DNA of 64,000 nucleotides from positions 2,137,778 through 2,201,777 of the forward strand of contig JAPOWR010000001.1 in assembly GCA_026707545.1 (NCBI GenBank). Direction: 5' to 3'. The notes beneath the pieces were generated by a model. The model made no database searches and was not told the DNA's origin. It saw only the letters and a program-made list of their open reading frames with translations. Origin of the DNA: Acidobacteriota bacterium. Its GTDB lineage: Bacteria; Acidobacteriota; Thermoanaerobaculia; Multivoradales; Multivoraceae. Positions 53,660 through 63,011 of this stretch are shown here, piece after piece. The position numbers and the translations under genes were made by a program. Position 1 is the first letter of the stretch. Every line of letters begins with the position of its first letter.

Positions 53660-54586
53660 CTACTCGCCCGCCAACTCGCGTTCGACGACCAGCTTCCCCT
53701 CGGCGTTCCTCTGGAGCTCCGCCAGCCAGTCGACAAAGCCCTGCGGATCGACGAAGGGGTTGGGGTCGCCCTCGCCCCGCGACGCCAACTGCTCCGCACG
53801 CTCGAAGATCCTGCCCATCGAGGCGTGGTTCGAGAGGTTCACGTCGATTGGGTTTCCCTCCTCGGCGGCAAGCCTCTGGATTCGTGCGACGCTGTCCAGG
53901 TAGAGGTTCGTGCGATGCACCCCCTCGAAGTTGAGCCCCACGCCCCCGAACAGGAAGGCGCGGTGTTCCTCACCGGCCTCGCGCACCGGAAACTCCATCG
54001 ACAGAACGCCCTCGGTGTGCCCGGGCGTGACGTAGAAGCGGAGTTGCGTGTCGCCCAGTTCCAGTGTGTCACCGTCGGCGATCACCATGTCGTGAACCGG
54101 CACGTCGATCTCCCAGTCCGGGTTGTCCGGGGGCGTTTCCGCCAACTCCCAGTCCGCCGCAGTCATGCCAACGCGCGCCCCGTACGTCTCCTGGAAGCGG
54201 GCAGCGCCACCGACATGGTCGAAGTGGCCGTGAGTGACCAGCACGTACTTCAGGTCGGCCGGGTCGTATCCCATGCTCCGGATGCCGTCGATCGCGGTAT
54301 CGATGTGGTCCCCGTAGAGCGCGTCGATCAGGATGAGACCGTCCGTCGTCACCAGCAGGTAGCACGAGACCCATTCGATTCCGACGTAGAAGAGGTTGTC
54401 GAAGATCTGGAACGGCTCCACGCGCTGCGCGACCGGGTCGTTCAGGTCAGCGCTCTCGGGCTCGGCAGGCGCGGGATCCGCCCCCGCCGCATCTCCGGCC
54501 GCCGGTGGAGCCGCATCGCCGCCACAGGCCAGAGTGCCAAGAGCGATCAGCAGGACCGCCGGAAGCACCAGAAGGGGACGCCTCAT
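53660..54586 (-). CDS. metallo-beta-lactamase-fold lipoprotein
   Basis: 308 residues. The signal ends LGTLACGGD, a lipobox, followed by an Ala/Pro/Glu-rich linker. The MBL fold has the zinc motif THGHFDHVGG, a distal His in TPGHTEG and a later His in SNHASMG, fitting subclass B3-like hydrolases. Because it is anchored in the envelope its substrate is extracytoplasmic. Whether it hydrolyses beta-lactams or a lactone or other ester is not visible. Confidence 0.87.
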   Translation of the reverse strand: MRRPLLVLPAVLLIALGTLACGGDAAPPAAGDAAGADPAPAEPESADLNDPVAQRVEPFQIFDNLFYVGIEWVSCYLLVTTDGLILIDALYGDHIDTAIDGIRSMGYDPADLKYVLVTHGHFDHVGGAARFQETYGARVGMTAADWELAETPPDNPDWEIDVPVHDMVIADGDTLELGDTQLRFYVTPGHTEGVLSMEFPVREAGEEHRAFLFGGVGLNFEGVHRTNLYLDSVARIQRLAAEEGNPIDVNLSNHASMGRIFERAEQLASRGEGDPNPFVDPQGFVDWLAELQRNAEGKLVVERELAGE

Positions 54587-54639
54587 CGCCCTGCGAAGTT
54601 ACCACGGTGCACCACCGATCGGCGGCCCCCGACGAACCG

Positions 54640-55341
54640 CTACCAGGTCTCGCCGTACGGTCTCAACTCCACCTCGAAGCTCCACGCCGACGGGTCCTGG
54701 TGGGCCACGTACCAGACATTCTCGGCGATCGCGTCCGGCCGAATGAAGAAGTCGTCCGGCTGGTCTGGCATCCGGCGCCGGGTCCATTCCAGGTCGATCA
54801 CCGCGTCGATCACGAAGTATGCGACGTGGATTCCCTGAGGCCCCAGCGTTCGAGCCATCGACTCGGCGAGGATGCGCTGCCCCGCCTTGGTCGGCGCGAA
54901 CCCGGCAAAGCGCGGCATGCCGCGGCGAGCCGCGGTGTTGCCGGTCACCATGATCGCCCCGCGCCCGGCCTCGATCATCGCCGGCGCGACAGCGCGCGCC
55001 AGGTAGAGGAGGCCCATCACATTGACCTCGAAGTTCCCGCGCAACTGGTCCGGCTCAATCTCCAGGAAGTCGCCGAAGGCCCCGCCGACGGCGTTGTGGA
55101 CGAGCACCCCGGGCGCGCCGAGATCGCCTCGCACCCGCGTCACGGTCGTCCGCACCGCCTCCCCGTCGGAGACATCGCAGGCGTAGCCGCGCGAACCCTC
55201 GATCTCCGCTTCCAGGGTTCTCAGGCGCTCCTGGTTGCGGGCCAGCATCGCCACCCGGTAGCCGCCGGAGGCGAAGCGCCTGGCAAGAGCGGCCCCGGTG
55301 CCGGGGCCGACGCCGGAGATCAGGCAGACCGGATCGCTCAT
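54640..55341 (-). CDS. SDR-fold protein with Phe in place of catalytic Tyr
   Basis: 233 residues from ATG 55341. SGVGPGTGAALARRFASGGY is the NAD(P) motif, and CDVSDG and VHNAVGG are in place. At the catalytic position the usual YxxxK reads FAPTK, so the Tyr is replaced by Phe while the Lys stays. The last third (QGIHVAYFVIDAVIDLEW) is typical of a subgroup of such variants. It may bind cofactor without classic dehydrogenation. The start ATG has TAACGT 8 nt upstream. Confidence 0.82.
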   Translation of the reverse strand: MSDPVCLISGVGPGTGAALARRFASGGYRVAMLARNQERLRTLEAEIEGSRGYACDVSDGEAVRTTVTRVRGDLGAPGVLVHNAVGGAFGDFLEIEPDQLRGNFEVNVMGLLYLARAVAPAMIEAGRGAIMVTGNTAARRGMPRFAGFAPTKAGQRILAESMARTLGPQGIHVAYFVIDAVIDLEWTRRRMPDQPDDFFIRPDAIAENVWYVAHQDPSAWSFEVELRPYGETW

Positions 55342-55424
55342 CGGCGCGGACGTTACAGCATCAGAACATATAGACGTTCCTGTATGCTTCGGCAACCAAC
55401 TGACGGTCGCTTGCCCGGGAGACG

Positions 55425-56033
55425 ATGATGACCAGACGCCGCTCTTGGATGCCCCGATCGCTGCTGTCGGCATCTGCCGCGGCGCTGCTGGCGAGTGCGC
55501 TCGCCGTGCCCGCGGAGGCCTCCGAGCGCGAACTCTACGTCGGCTTCCACCTGGGCCACGCAGGAGTCGACGTCGAGGTGGAGGACGCCTTCGATCACGT
55601 TCTCGACGGCGACGCGAACTCGCGGAACTACGAAGCCGGGTTCAGGTTCAGCCGGTACTTCGCGGTCGAGGCCTCCTACTACGACTTCTCCAAGGTCGAC
55701 GGGACGATCCGGCCCTGCGCGGAGGGCGTTCCCTGCACGGACCTCGAGGTCCGGGGCAAGATCAACGCCCTGTCCGTCGCGATCGTGCCGCAGTACGAAG
55801 TCACGGGCCGCATCAGCGTGTTCGCGAAGGTCGGCCTGGTGGCCTGGGGCGCCGACATCGAGGACGCGGCCGAAGAGCTCGAGCTCACGCTCGACGACAT
55901 CGACGAAGACGACCTGATCTACGGCGTGGGCGTCGAGATCCAGCTTCTCGGGAGGCTGAGGGCCGTGGGCCGCATCGAGTCGATCGGCGGCGACATCGAG
56001 ATCTTCTCCGCCGGAGTTCGCCTGGGGTTTTGA
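55425..56033 (+). CDS. outer-membrane beta-barrel protein
   Basis: 202 residues. The signal peptide ends near AEASE. Alternating strands ELYVGFHLGHAGVDVEV, NYEAGFRFSRYFAVEASYYDF and the aromatic end SAGVRLGF fit an eight-stranded OmpA/OmpW-like barrel. Acidic loops (EDAAEELELTLDDIDEDD) suggest cation or metal interaction. One Cys pair (PCAEGVPC) may form an extracellular disulfide. A GGGAG Shine-Dalgarno lies 5 nt before the ATG. Confidence 0.8.
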   Translation: MMTRRRSWMPRSLLSASAAALLASALAVPAEASERELYVGFHLGHAGVDVEVEDAFDHVLDGDANSRNYEAGFRFSRYFAVEASYYDFSKVDGTIRPCAEGVPCTDLEVRGKINALSVAIVPQYEVTGRISVFAKVGLVAWGADIEDAAEELELTLDDIDEDDLIYGVGVEIQLLGRLRAVGRIESIGGDIEIFSAGVRLGF

Positions 56034-56070
56034 GGGCTTCCGGGCGAACCCGCTCCGGACGCGGGAGTGC

Positions 56071-56076
56071 TACCGT
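56071..56076 (+). promoter_or_regulatory. candidate extended -10 element for the epoxide hydrolase gene
   Basis: TGC-TACCGT is an extended -10 pattern ending 6 nt before the ATG at 56083, again leaving no leader. Confidence 0.4.
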
Positions 56077-56082
56077 CGGTCC

Positions 56083-57222
56083 ATGACCGAAATCACGCCC
56101 TACCGCATCCAGATCGACGAACAACAACTGACCGATCTGCAACGACGACTAGACGCTACGCGCTGGCCGGAACGCGAGACGGTCGACGACTGGAACCAGG
56201 GCATTCCCCTGGCCTACACCCAGGAGTTGTGCGCGTACTGGGCGTCCTCCTACGACTGGCGCCGGCTGGAAAGCCGCCTGAACGACCTGGACCAGTTCAA
56301 GACCGACATCGACGGGCTGGGAATCCACTTCCTCCATCTTCGTTCAAGACACACCGGCGCGGCGCCCCTGGTGCTCACGCACGGCTGGCCGGGCTCGATC
56401 GTCGAATTCCTCGAGGTCCTCGACCCGCTGCTTGACCCCACCGCGCACGGCGGTTCGGCAGAGGACGCCTTCCACCTGGTGGTCCCGACCCTCCCCGGCT
56501 TCGGCTTCTCCGACAAGCCGACCTCGCCCGGCTGGAGCGTCGAAAAGATCGCCGATGCCTGGGCCCAGTTGATGGCGCGCCTCGGCTACGAGTGGTACTT
56601 CGCCCAGGGAGGAGACTGGGGGGCCGCCGTCAGCACGGCGATCGCGATTCAGGACCACGAGCACTGCCACGGCATCCACGTGAACATGCCAACGGTCGGC
56701 GTCGATCAGAGCACGATGGACGACCTGACGGACAACGAGAAGGACGCGCTCGCCGGCATCCAGTACTACCGCGACTGGGACTCGGGCTACTCGAAGCAGC
56801 AGTCGACGCGGCCGCAAACCCTGGGCTACGGCCTGGTCGACTCCCCGGCCGGGCAGGCGGCGTGGATCGTCGAGAAGTTCTGGTCCTGGATGGACTGCGA
56901 CGGCCACCCGGAGAACGTGTTGAGCCGCGACCAGTTGCTCGACAACGTGATGATGTACTGGCTGCCGGCCTGCGGCGCGTCCTCAGGACGCATCTATTGG
57001 GAGAGCTTCGGAAAGGGTCGCAACGACCCGGTCGAGATCCCGGTCGGCTGCAGCATCTTCCCCAAGGAGATCTTCCGCGCCTCCAGGCGCTGGGCCGAGA
57101 AGCGCTATCGCCAACTCGTGTACTGGAACCGGCTGGAGAAGGGAGGGCACTTCGCCGCGTTCGAAGTACCGGACGTCTTCGTCGGCGAGCTGCGGAAGTG
57201 CTTCCACGAAATGAAGGCCTAG
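56083..57222 (+). CDS. epoxide hydrolase family protein with EHN domain
   Basis: 379 residues. The N-terminal EHN domain (PYRIQIDEQQLTDLQRRLDATRWPE and on to about 100) precedes an alpha/beta hydrolase. HGWPGSIVEFLEV is the oxyanion segment and GGDWGAAVS holds the nucleophilic Asp. A late His in EKGGHFAAFEVPD completes the triad. Two Tyr residues that protonate the epoxide are expected but not pinpointed. It is cytoplasmic, like juvenile-hormone/microsomal-type bacterial homologs. It sits alone and converges with the amidase gene. Confidence 0.9.
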   Translation: MTEITPYRIQIDEQQLTDLQRRLDATRWPERETVDDWNQGIPLAYTQELCAYWASSYDWRRLESRLNDLDQFKTDIDGLGIHFLHLRSRHTGAAPLVLTHGWPGSIVEFLEVLDPLLDPTAHGGSAEDAFHLVVPTLPGFGFSDKPTSPGWSVEKIADAWAQLMARLGYEWYFAQGGDWGAAVSTAIAIQDHEHCHGIHVNMPTVGVDQSTMDDLTDNEKDALAGIQYYRDWDSGYSKQQSTRPQTLGYGLVDSPAGQAAWIVEKFWSWMDCDGHPENVLSRDQLLDNVMMYWLPACGASSGRIYWESFGKGRNDPVEIPVGCSIFPKEIFRASRRWAEKRYRQLVYWNRLEKGGHFAAFEVPDVFVGELRKCFHEMKA

Positions 57223-57243
57223 AACCGCCAAACCCCTAGCGCA

Positions 57244-58899
57244 TCACGCTTCATCGACGCGGGCACGGAAGCGGGGCGGCCTCCGGTGCGGCGCCGCCTG
57301 CTCAAAGGCCCAGGCGATGCGGATCAGTGTCGGCTCGCTCCAGGCAGCGCCGAAGAAGGAGACCCCAACCGGCAGGCCCTCGATGTGGCCGGCGGGCACG
57401 CTGACGTTCGGATAACCCGCGACAGCCGGCGGGCCGGAGCTGCTGACCGAGAAGCGGTCGCCGTAGACGAGGTCGGTCACCCAGGCCGGACCGCCGCTCG
57501 GCCCCAGAATGGCGTCGAGACGGTGCTCGGCGAGCGCCGCGTCGAGTCCCTCCTCTCGGGACAGGCGGTTCGCCGTGTCGCGCGCCGTCCGGTAGGCGGT
57601 CTCGGTGAGAGGACCCTTGGCGTCCGCCTCGATCAGGATCTCCTGGCCGAAGAAGGGCATCTCCTGCTCGGCGTTCGCTTCGTTGAACGCAATCACTTCG
57701 GCGAGTGAAGCGACCGCAGCGTTGTCACCCAGTTCAGCGAGGTAGGCGTTCAGTCCGGCCTTGAACTCGTAGAGCATGGCCTCGTACTCGTGCCGCCCGA
57801 CCTCCCCGCGATGCGGGATCGTGGCGGGATCGACGATCTCGACGCCCAGGCCGGCGAGCACCTCTACCGCCTCCTCCATCACCTCGTCGACGCGGACGTC
57901 GCGCTCGAAGAACTGCCTGCCGACGCCGACGCGGAGCCCGCTCAGGTCCGAAGCGCCGGGCTCACCCAGGTGGCGGGTCAGATCGGTTGGAACGGGCGAG
58001 GCCGCGGTCGCTTCGTCCCGCGGATCCCGCCCGGTCATGCCGCTGAGCAGTGCAGCGGCGTCGGCGACCGTTCGCGCCATCGGACCGGCCGTGTCCTGAA
58101 CAGCCGAGATGGGCACGATGCCGCTTCGACTCACCAGCCCGACGGTCGGCTTGATTCCTACCAGGCCGTTCGCCGACGAGGGGCAGATGATCGAACCGTC
58201 GGTCTCGGTGCCGACCGCCGCCGCGCAGAGGTTCGCGGAGGCGGCAGCGCCCGAACCGGAGCTGGAACCGCAGGGATTGCGGTTGAGGACGTAGGGATTG
58301 CGGCACTGCCCGCCGCGGGCGCTCCAACCCGAACTCGACCGGTTTGAGCGGAAGTTCGCCCACTCGCTCAGGTTCGCCTTGCCGAGCAGCACCGCCCCGG
58401 CCTGCCGGAGTCGGGCCGCGACGAAGGCATCCTGCTTCGGGATCGACCCCTCGAGCGCCAGGGAACCGGCGGTGGTCGTCGTGCGGTCGGCCGTCGCGAC
58501 GTTGTCCTTGAGCAGAATCGGGACGCCATGGAGCGGGCCGCGCACGTTGCCGGCGGCCCGCTCGCGGTCGAGTTCTCCGGCGATCCCGAGGGCATCCGGG
58601 TTCGTCTCGATGACCGACCGCAGCGTCGGACCCTGACGATCGAGGGCCTCGATCCGGTCGAGGTAGAGTTCTGTGATCTCCCGGCTCGTCCGCTCGCCCT
58701 CGGCCATCTGGCGCCCCAGCTCCGCGATGGTCACCTCTTCGAGTTCGAAGCCGCCCACCACTGGCGTCGGCGCGGCTCCCCGCTGCCCGTCCCGATCGCG
58801 GCCAGGGCGAGCGCAGGCCGAGCCGGCCACGGCAGCAGCGCCGAGAGCGCCCACGGCAGCCATCACGTCGCGGCGGGTCGCTCCGTCAGGGTCCGGCAC
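57244..58899 (-). CDS. amidase-signature family enzyme, exported
   Basis: 551 residues from GTG 58899. The N-terminus ATRRDVMAAVGALGAAAVAGSACA is a twin-arginine signal ending in a lipobox-like Cys. The amidase signature has Lys in GVPILLKDNV, the cis-Ser in GSSSGSGAAASA and the catalytic Ser in GTETDGSIICPS. It cleaves an amide at the cell envelope. The gene overlaps the symporter gene by 37 bp at its 5' end, keeping the upstream GTG because the Tat motif lies before the internal ATG. Substrate unknown. Confidence 0.9.
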   Translation of the reverse strand: MPDPDGATRRDVMAAVGALGAAAVAGSACARPGRDRDGQRGAAPTPVVGGFELEEVTIAELGRQMAEGERTSREITELYLDRIEALDRQGPTLRSVIETNPDALGIAGELDRERAAGNVRGPLHGVPILLKDNVATADRTTTTAGSLALEGSIPKQDAFVAARLRQAGAVLLGKANLSEWANFRSNRSSSGWSARGGQCRNPYVLNRNPCGSSSGSGAAASANLCAAAVGTETDGSIICPSSANGLVGIKPTVGLVSRSGIVPISAVQDTAGPMARTVADAAALLSGMTGRDPRDEATAASPVPTDLTRHLGEPGASDLSGLRVGVGRQFFERDVRVDEVMEEAVEVLAGLGVEIVDPATIPHRGEVGRHEYEAMLYEFKAGLNAYLAELGDNAAVASLAEVIAFNEANAEQEMPFFGQEILIEADAKGPLTETAYRTARDTANRLSREEGLDAALAEHRLDAILGPSGGPAWVTDLVYGDRFSVSSSGPPAVAGYPNVSVPAGHIEGLPVGVSFFGAAWSEPTLIRIAWAFEQAAPHRRPPRFRARVDEA

Positions 58900-60560
58900 C
58901 GTTCGACGCTAGCACTCAAGCCCAGCCCCCACACCCACGCCACCAGAGCACCCAGCGGCACGTACCACGGCCAGGCCAGGACCTCACCGCCCGGTCCCTG
59001 TGCCCAGCGCCACAGAGCCAGCACACCGCCGGCGCCCAGGGCCAGGAAGAGGCTGCCGCCCACCCGGCCGCGGCCGTCCATGCGCAGCCAGGCCGCGAGC
59101 AGCACGACGACGCCGAGCAGGCAGATCCAACCCGCCGCCGGCTGATGCCAGACCGCGGCGAAGACGGCGAGCGCCGAAAGCGGCCCGGACCAGAGGAAGC
59201 CGCGCCCGTCGCGGCCGAACGGCGCCAGAGCCAGAGCCACGGCCGCCAGCAGAGCGCCCCCCGTGTACCCGGCCATCGCCAGGGCGAGATCGAGCAGCGC
59301 GTCGTAGCGGGCCGCCACCGTGTCCATCGCGAGCGAGGTCAGAGCGAGCACGAACCCCCAGCCGAGCACGAGCAGCCGCGGTAGGCGCACACCGTTGCCG
59401 GAGCGCGTGCGGGGGCGCAGGAGCGCGGATGTCGTCTGCGCGAGCGCTGCGAGGATCGAGTCCAGGCTGGACACCGCCGCCGCCAGCGCGCCGGCGACGA
59501 CGAGCGCCTTCAGGCCAACGGCCACCGCCTCGACCGCGAAGACGGCGAAAACCCGGTCGGGCTGCTCGGCCACGATCTCGGCCGCCACGCCTGTAAGCGG
59601 CGCCTGCTCGTAGTAGGCCCACAAACCGATCCCGACGAAAGCGAACGAGAGGGAAACGAGCACGGAGGCGCCGCTGGCCACGACCGCCAGTTGAGCGTCC
59701 CGCGCGCTGCGGCAGCAGAAGAGGCGTTGCGCCATCAACTGGTCCGTACCGAAAGCGGCGACGCCGCCGACCGTGGCGCCGATCAGCGCGGCCCAGAGCG
59801 TGTAGGGCGCGGCAAGGGACGCCGACAGGTCGAACAAGGTGAACTTCCCCTCGTTCCACGCTTCGGCGAGGGCGGGCGCCATGCCGGCCTCGAGTTCCCA
59901 CGCCACGACGCCCAGACTGACCGCGACCCCGGCCACGAACAGCAGGAAGAGGACGACGTCGGTCCAGACCACCGCGGCGATGCCGCCAAGCCAGGTCCAG
60001 ACCACGGCGATGACGACCACCGCCGTCACCGCCGCCACGTGGGGCGGCACGCCCGTCGCCCGTTCCACCCATCCCAGTTCCCGGTGGAGCAGGACGCCCA
60101 GGACGACCGCCGACAGGTAGACCCGGGCCGACTGGGCCAGAACGCCCCCCAGCCAGAACATTCCGGTCGCCGTCCGTCGCACGGAGGCTCCCGCGGCGCC
60201 CAGCCTCCGCTCGATCAGGTCGTAGGGACTCATCACGTCGTAGCGGTAGTAGGCCGGAACGAGCAGCCACGCCACCAGCAGCCGGGCAGCGAGATAGCCG
60301 AACAACCCGATCTGCAGGTAGGTCAGGTCGCCCCCCGGCCGATGGACGATCGAGGGCAGACTGATGTAGGTGACCGCGCTGATCTCGGTCGCGACCAGGG
60401 AGGCCGCCACCGCGTACCAGGGGAGGTTCCGGGCGCCGCCGAAGTAGTCGCGCTCGGTCTTCTGCCGTCGCGACAGCGAGCGCGCCATCACGGTGATGGC
60501 GGCGAACAGCGCCAGCAGGATCAGCCAGTCAGCAAGGCCGAAGCTGCCGCCAAGGCCCAT
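58863..60560 (-). CDS. sodium:solute symporter, second copy
   Basis: 565 residues with about 14 to 15 helices. SLVATEISAVTYISLPSIV and AVSSLDSILAALAQTTSAL carry the conserved SSS motifs. It is longer than the first symporter in the window and has extra C-terminal helices. It is transcribed before the amidase, overlapping it, so it may import the amidase product. It follows the SMP-30 gene by 17 bp on the same strand. Confidence 0.9.
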   Translation of the reverse strand: MGLGGSFGLADWLILLALFAAITVMARSLSRRQKTERDYFGGARNLPWYAVAASLVATEISAVTYISLPSIVHRPGGDLTYLQIGLFGYLAARLLVAWLLVPAYYRYDVMSPYDLIERRLGAAGASVRRTATGMFWLGGVLAQSARVYLSAVVLGVLLHRELGWVERATGVPPHVAAVTAVVVIAVVWTWLGGIAAVVWTDVVLFLLFVAGVAVSLGVVAWELEAGMAPALAEAWNEGKFTLFDLSASLAAPYTLWAALIGATVGGVAAFGTDQLMAQRLFCCRSARDAQLAVVASGASVLVSLSFAFVGIGLWAYYEQAPLTGVAAEIVAEQPDRVFAVFAVEAVAVGLKALVVAGALAAAVSSLDSILAALAQTTSALLRPRTRSGNGVRLPRLLVLGWGFVLALTSLAMDTVAARYDALLDLALAMAGYTGGALLAAVALALAPFGRDGRGFLWSGPLSALAVFAAVWHQPAAGWICLLGVVVLLAAWLRMDGRGRVGGSLFLALGAGGVLALWRWAQGPGGEVLAWPWYVPLGALVAWVWGLGLSASVERCRTLTERPAAT

Positions 60561-60577
60561 GCCGGCCTACGAGTGGT

Positions 60578-61615
60578 TCACTCGCCCCGGTACACGAGAC
60601 CCCGGGTGCTCGTGCTGACCCGGTAGAGCCCGGAGCGCGCCGTCATGTACAGCGTGCTGCCGTCGCCGCCGAAGGCGGTGTTCGCCGGCAGTTCGGCCGG
60701 CGCGATCGTGCCCAGGTGACGGCCGTCGGGCGCGAAGACCATCACGCCGCCCGGCCCGGTCGCGAACACGTTGCCTTCCGTGTCGACGGCCAGACCGTCC
60801 GGCGCACCGGGCGCCTCCATGCCGCTGGCGTCGAAGAACATCTCGCCCTCGCCCAGGGTGAGGTCGTCGTTCACCGCGTACTTCTTCCAGTACCGGTTGG
60901 GCGGCGCGTCGGAGTTCGCGACGTAGAGCGTCTTCTCGTCCGGCGAGAGGCCGAGGCCGTTCGGACGGGTCTGACCGGTCTCGAGCAGGGTCACCGTGCC
61001 GTCGGGATCCAGCCGGTAGATGCCGTTGTGGTCCTGCTCCTTGTTCTCCGACTGGTTCGGCAGGCCATAGGGCGGATCGGTGAAGAAGGCGGCGCCGCTC
61101 GAGTGGAAGACGATGTCGTTCGGGCTGTTCAGGCGCTTGCCGTCGAAACGGTCGGCCAGGGTGACCCGCTCACCGTCAAGCGCCATCGCGGACACCACGC
61201 GGTTGCCGTGCTCGCAGAGGACGAGCCGGCCGTCCGGGTGAAGCGCCAGTCCGTTCGATCCGCCGATGCCGCCGGTGCCTGCGTCGTCCGGCAGGACGGG
61301 ATCAAGGAACACGACCGCACCCTCACCTTCGGACCAGCGGTAGACCTTGTTCTCAGGGATGTCGCTGAAGTAGAGACGGTCGGGGTCACCGGGAACCCAC
61401 ACCGGGCCCTCGGTGAACGTGAAGCCGTCCGCCACCTTCTCGACAACGGCATCGGCGGGCACCAGATCGTCCATCGCCGGATCGTTGCGCTGCACCGTGC
61501 CGTCGCTCGTCATCTCTTCCGATGCCTCCTCCGTCATCGTTTCGGCTTCCTCGCTATCGCCGTAGCCGCAACCCACGGCCACCAGCACAGTCACGACCGC
61601 CAGCGTCGTCTTCAT
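60578..61615 (-). CDS. SMP-30/gluconolactonase-family lipoprotein
   Basis: 345 residues. The signal MKTTLAVVTVLVAVGCGYG ends in a lipobox. A Glu/Thr/Met-rich linker leads into a six-bladed SMP-30 propeller: FTEGPVWVPGDPDRLYFSD, GGSNGLALHPDGRLVLCEHGN, LNSPNDIVFHSSGAAFFTDPPYG and TRPNGLGLSPDEKTLYVAN. These contain the Glu, Asn and Asp that bind the metal. It hydrolyses a lactone outside the cytoplasm. It heads a unit with the symporter and amidase. GGAGA precedes the ATG. Confidence 0.9.
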   Translation of the reverse strand: MKTTLAVVTVLVAVGCGYGDSEEAETMTEEASEEMTSDGTVQRNDPAMDDLVPADAVVEKVADGFTFTEGPVWVPGDPDRLYFSDIPENKVYRWSEGEGAVVFLDPVLPDDAGTGGIGGSNGLALHPDGRLVLCEHGNRVVSAMALDGERVTLADRFDGKRLNSPNDIVFHSSGAAFFTDPPYGLPNQSENKEQDHNGIYRLDPDGTVTLLETGQTRPNGLGLSPDEKTLYVANSDAPPNRYWKKYAVNDDLTLGEGEMFFDASGMEAPGAPDGLAVDTEGNVFATGPGGVMVFAPDGRHLGTIAPAELPANTAFGGDGSTLYMTARSGLYRVSTSTRGLVYRGE

Positions 61616-61706
61616 CGTCTATCTCCTCATGTCCAACTGCTGATTCCGGACGGTGCGAGTCAGAATAGCAACCGGTATCCTCGCGGCGTTGCCTTCTTCG
61701 CCCGCC

Positions 61707-63011
61707 ATGGACGCCGTGCGAGGACTCACCAACGCGCCGGCGGTTCAGCTAGCAGCGATTCTTCTGCCCTTCGCCGCCTACCTAGCCTGTCAGTCGACAA
61801 GACCCGCGGCAAACGTGTCCTCACCGAGATCGGCCGAGCCGCCTGCGACCGCCACCACCCTCCATGACGCCGCGCCGTCATCGGCCGGCTTTGACACCGA
61901 GCGGCTTCAGCAGGCGGCCGCTCTGCTGGAGAACGCCGTGGCCGAGGGGGTCACTCCGGGCGGCGTCCTGCTGGTCGCCCGGCGCAGCGCGGTCGCGCTC
62001 GAACGGGCGGCCGGCCGCCTGACCTACGATGACGGCGCCGCCGCCGTCACGCCATCGACGATCTACGACCTGGCCTCGCTGACCAAGGTCATCGCAACGA
62101 CGACCCTGATGATGCGCCGGGTCGAGGCCGGCGCCCTCGATCTGGACGACACCGCGGCCTCCCGCCTGCCAGAGCTCGAGGGGTCGCCGGTGGGCGAGGC
62201 AACGCTGCGGGATCTCCTGGCCCATTCGAGCGGGCTGCCCTGCTGCACCGAGCTGTTCCGGGAGCTCGGGGAAGGTCTCGACCGCGACGAGGCCCGGACC
62301 CGCTACCTGGAGCACATCGCCGCCACCGAACCGGAGGTCGCGCCCCGCGAACGGTCGATCTACTCGGACCTCGGAGTGCTGCTGCTCGGAGAGATCCTGG
62401 AGCGCGAATCGGGCAACAGCCTCATGGAACAGGTCCAGGAGGAGATTCTCGATCCGCTGGGGCTGGCCGCCACCGGCTACCTGCCCGCGGATTCCCTACG
62501 CAACCGGATCGCTCCGACCGAGTTCGATTCCTGGCGCGGCCGACTGCCGCATGGCGAAGTCCACGACGAGAACACCCATGCCCTGGGCGGCTTAGCGCCC
62601 CACGCCGGCCTGTTCGGTACCGCGCGCGACGTCGCCGCGTTCGCCCAGATGATGCTGAACGGCGGCGCCTACGGCGATCGTCGGATCGCGGGCGACGGCG
62701 CCGTCGCCCTCTTCACCCGCCGGGCCGAGCTCGTGCCCGGCAGCAGCCGTGCGCTCGGCTGGGACACACCGTCTGATCCCAGTTCCGCGGGACGTTACTT
62801 CTCCGCCCGCTCCTTCGGCCACACCGGCTTCACCGGCACCTCGCTCTGGATCGATCCGGAACTCGAGCTGATCGTCGTCCTGCTGACCAACCGGGTTCAC
62901 CCGACCCGCGAGAACATCGCGATCCGCAGGCTCCGGCCGGCGATCCACGACGCAGTGGTTCTGGCCATCGACGACGCGGAGGTCGAGCTCCGGGGCGCTG
63001 GCCAGCGCTAG
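61707..63011 (+). CDS. beta-lactamase-family serine hydrolase lipoprotein
   Basis: 434 residues from ATG 61707 (a GTG at 61653 is also possible). The signal ends FAAYLACQS, a lipobox. The serine-hydrolase motif SLTK (ASLTKVIATT), YSDLG (as YxN analogue) and the terminal HTGFTG are those of class C/penicillin-binding-like esterases. LLAHSSGLP and GLAPHAGLFGTARD are typical of the beta-lactamase-related esterase group. It likely cleaves an ester or D-amino-acid peptide in the envelope. Its TAG stop shares a CTAG with the opposing gene's stop. Confidence 0.87.
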   Translation: MDAVRGLTNAPAVQLAAILLPFAAYLACQSTRPAANVSSPRSAEPPATATTLHDAAPSSAGFDTERLQQAAALLENAVAEGVTPGGVLLVARRSAVALERAAGRLTYDDGAAAVTPSTIYDLASLTKVIATTTLMMRRVEAGALDLDDTAASRLPELEGSPVGEATLRDLLAHSSGLPCCTELFRELGEGLDRDEARTRYLEHIAATEPEVAPRERSIYSDLGVLLLGEILERESGNSLMEQVQEEILDPLGLAATGYLPADSLRNRIAPTEFDSWRGRLPHGEVHDENTHALGGLAPHAGLFGTARDVAAFAQMMLNGGAYGDRRIAGDGAVALFTRRAELVPGSSRALGWDTPSDPSSAGRYFSARSFGHTGFTGTSLWIDPELELIVVLLTNRVHPTRENIAIRRLRPAIHDAVVLAIDDAEVELRGAGQR

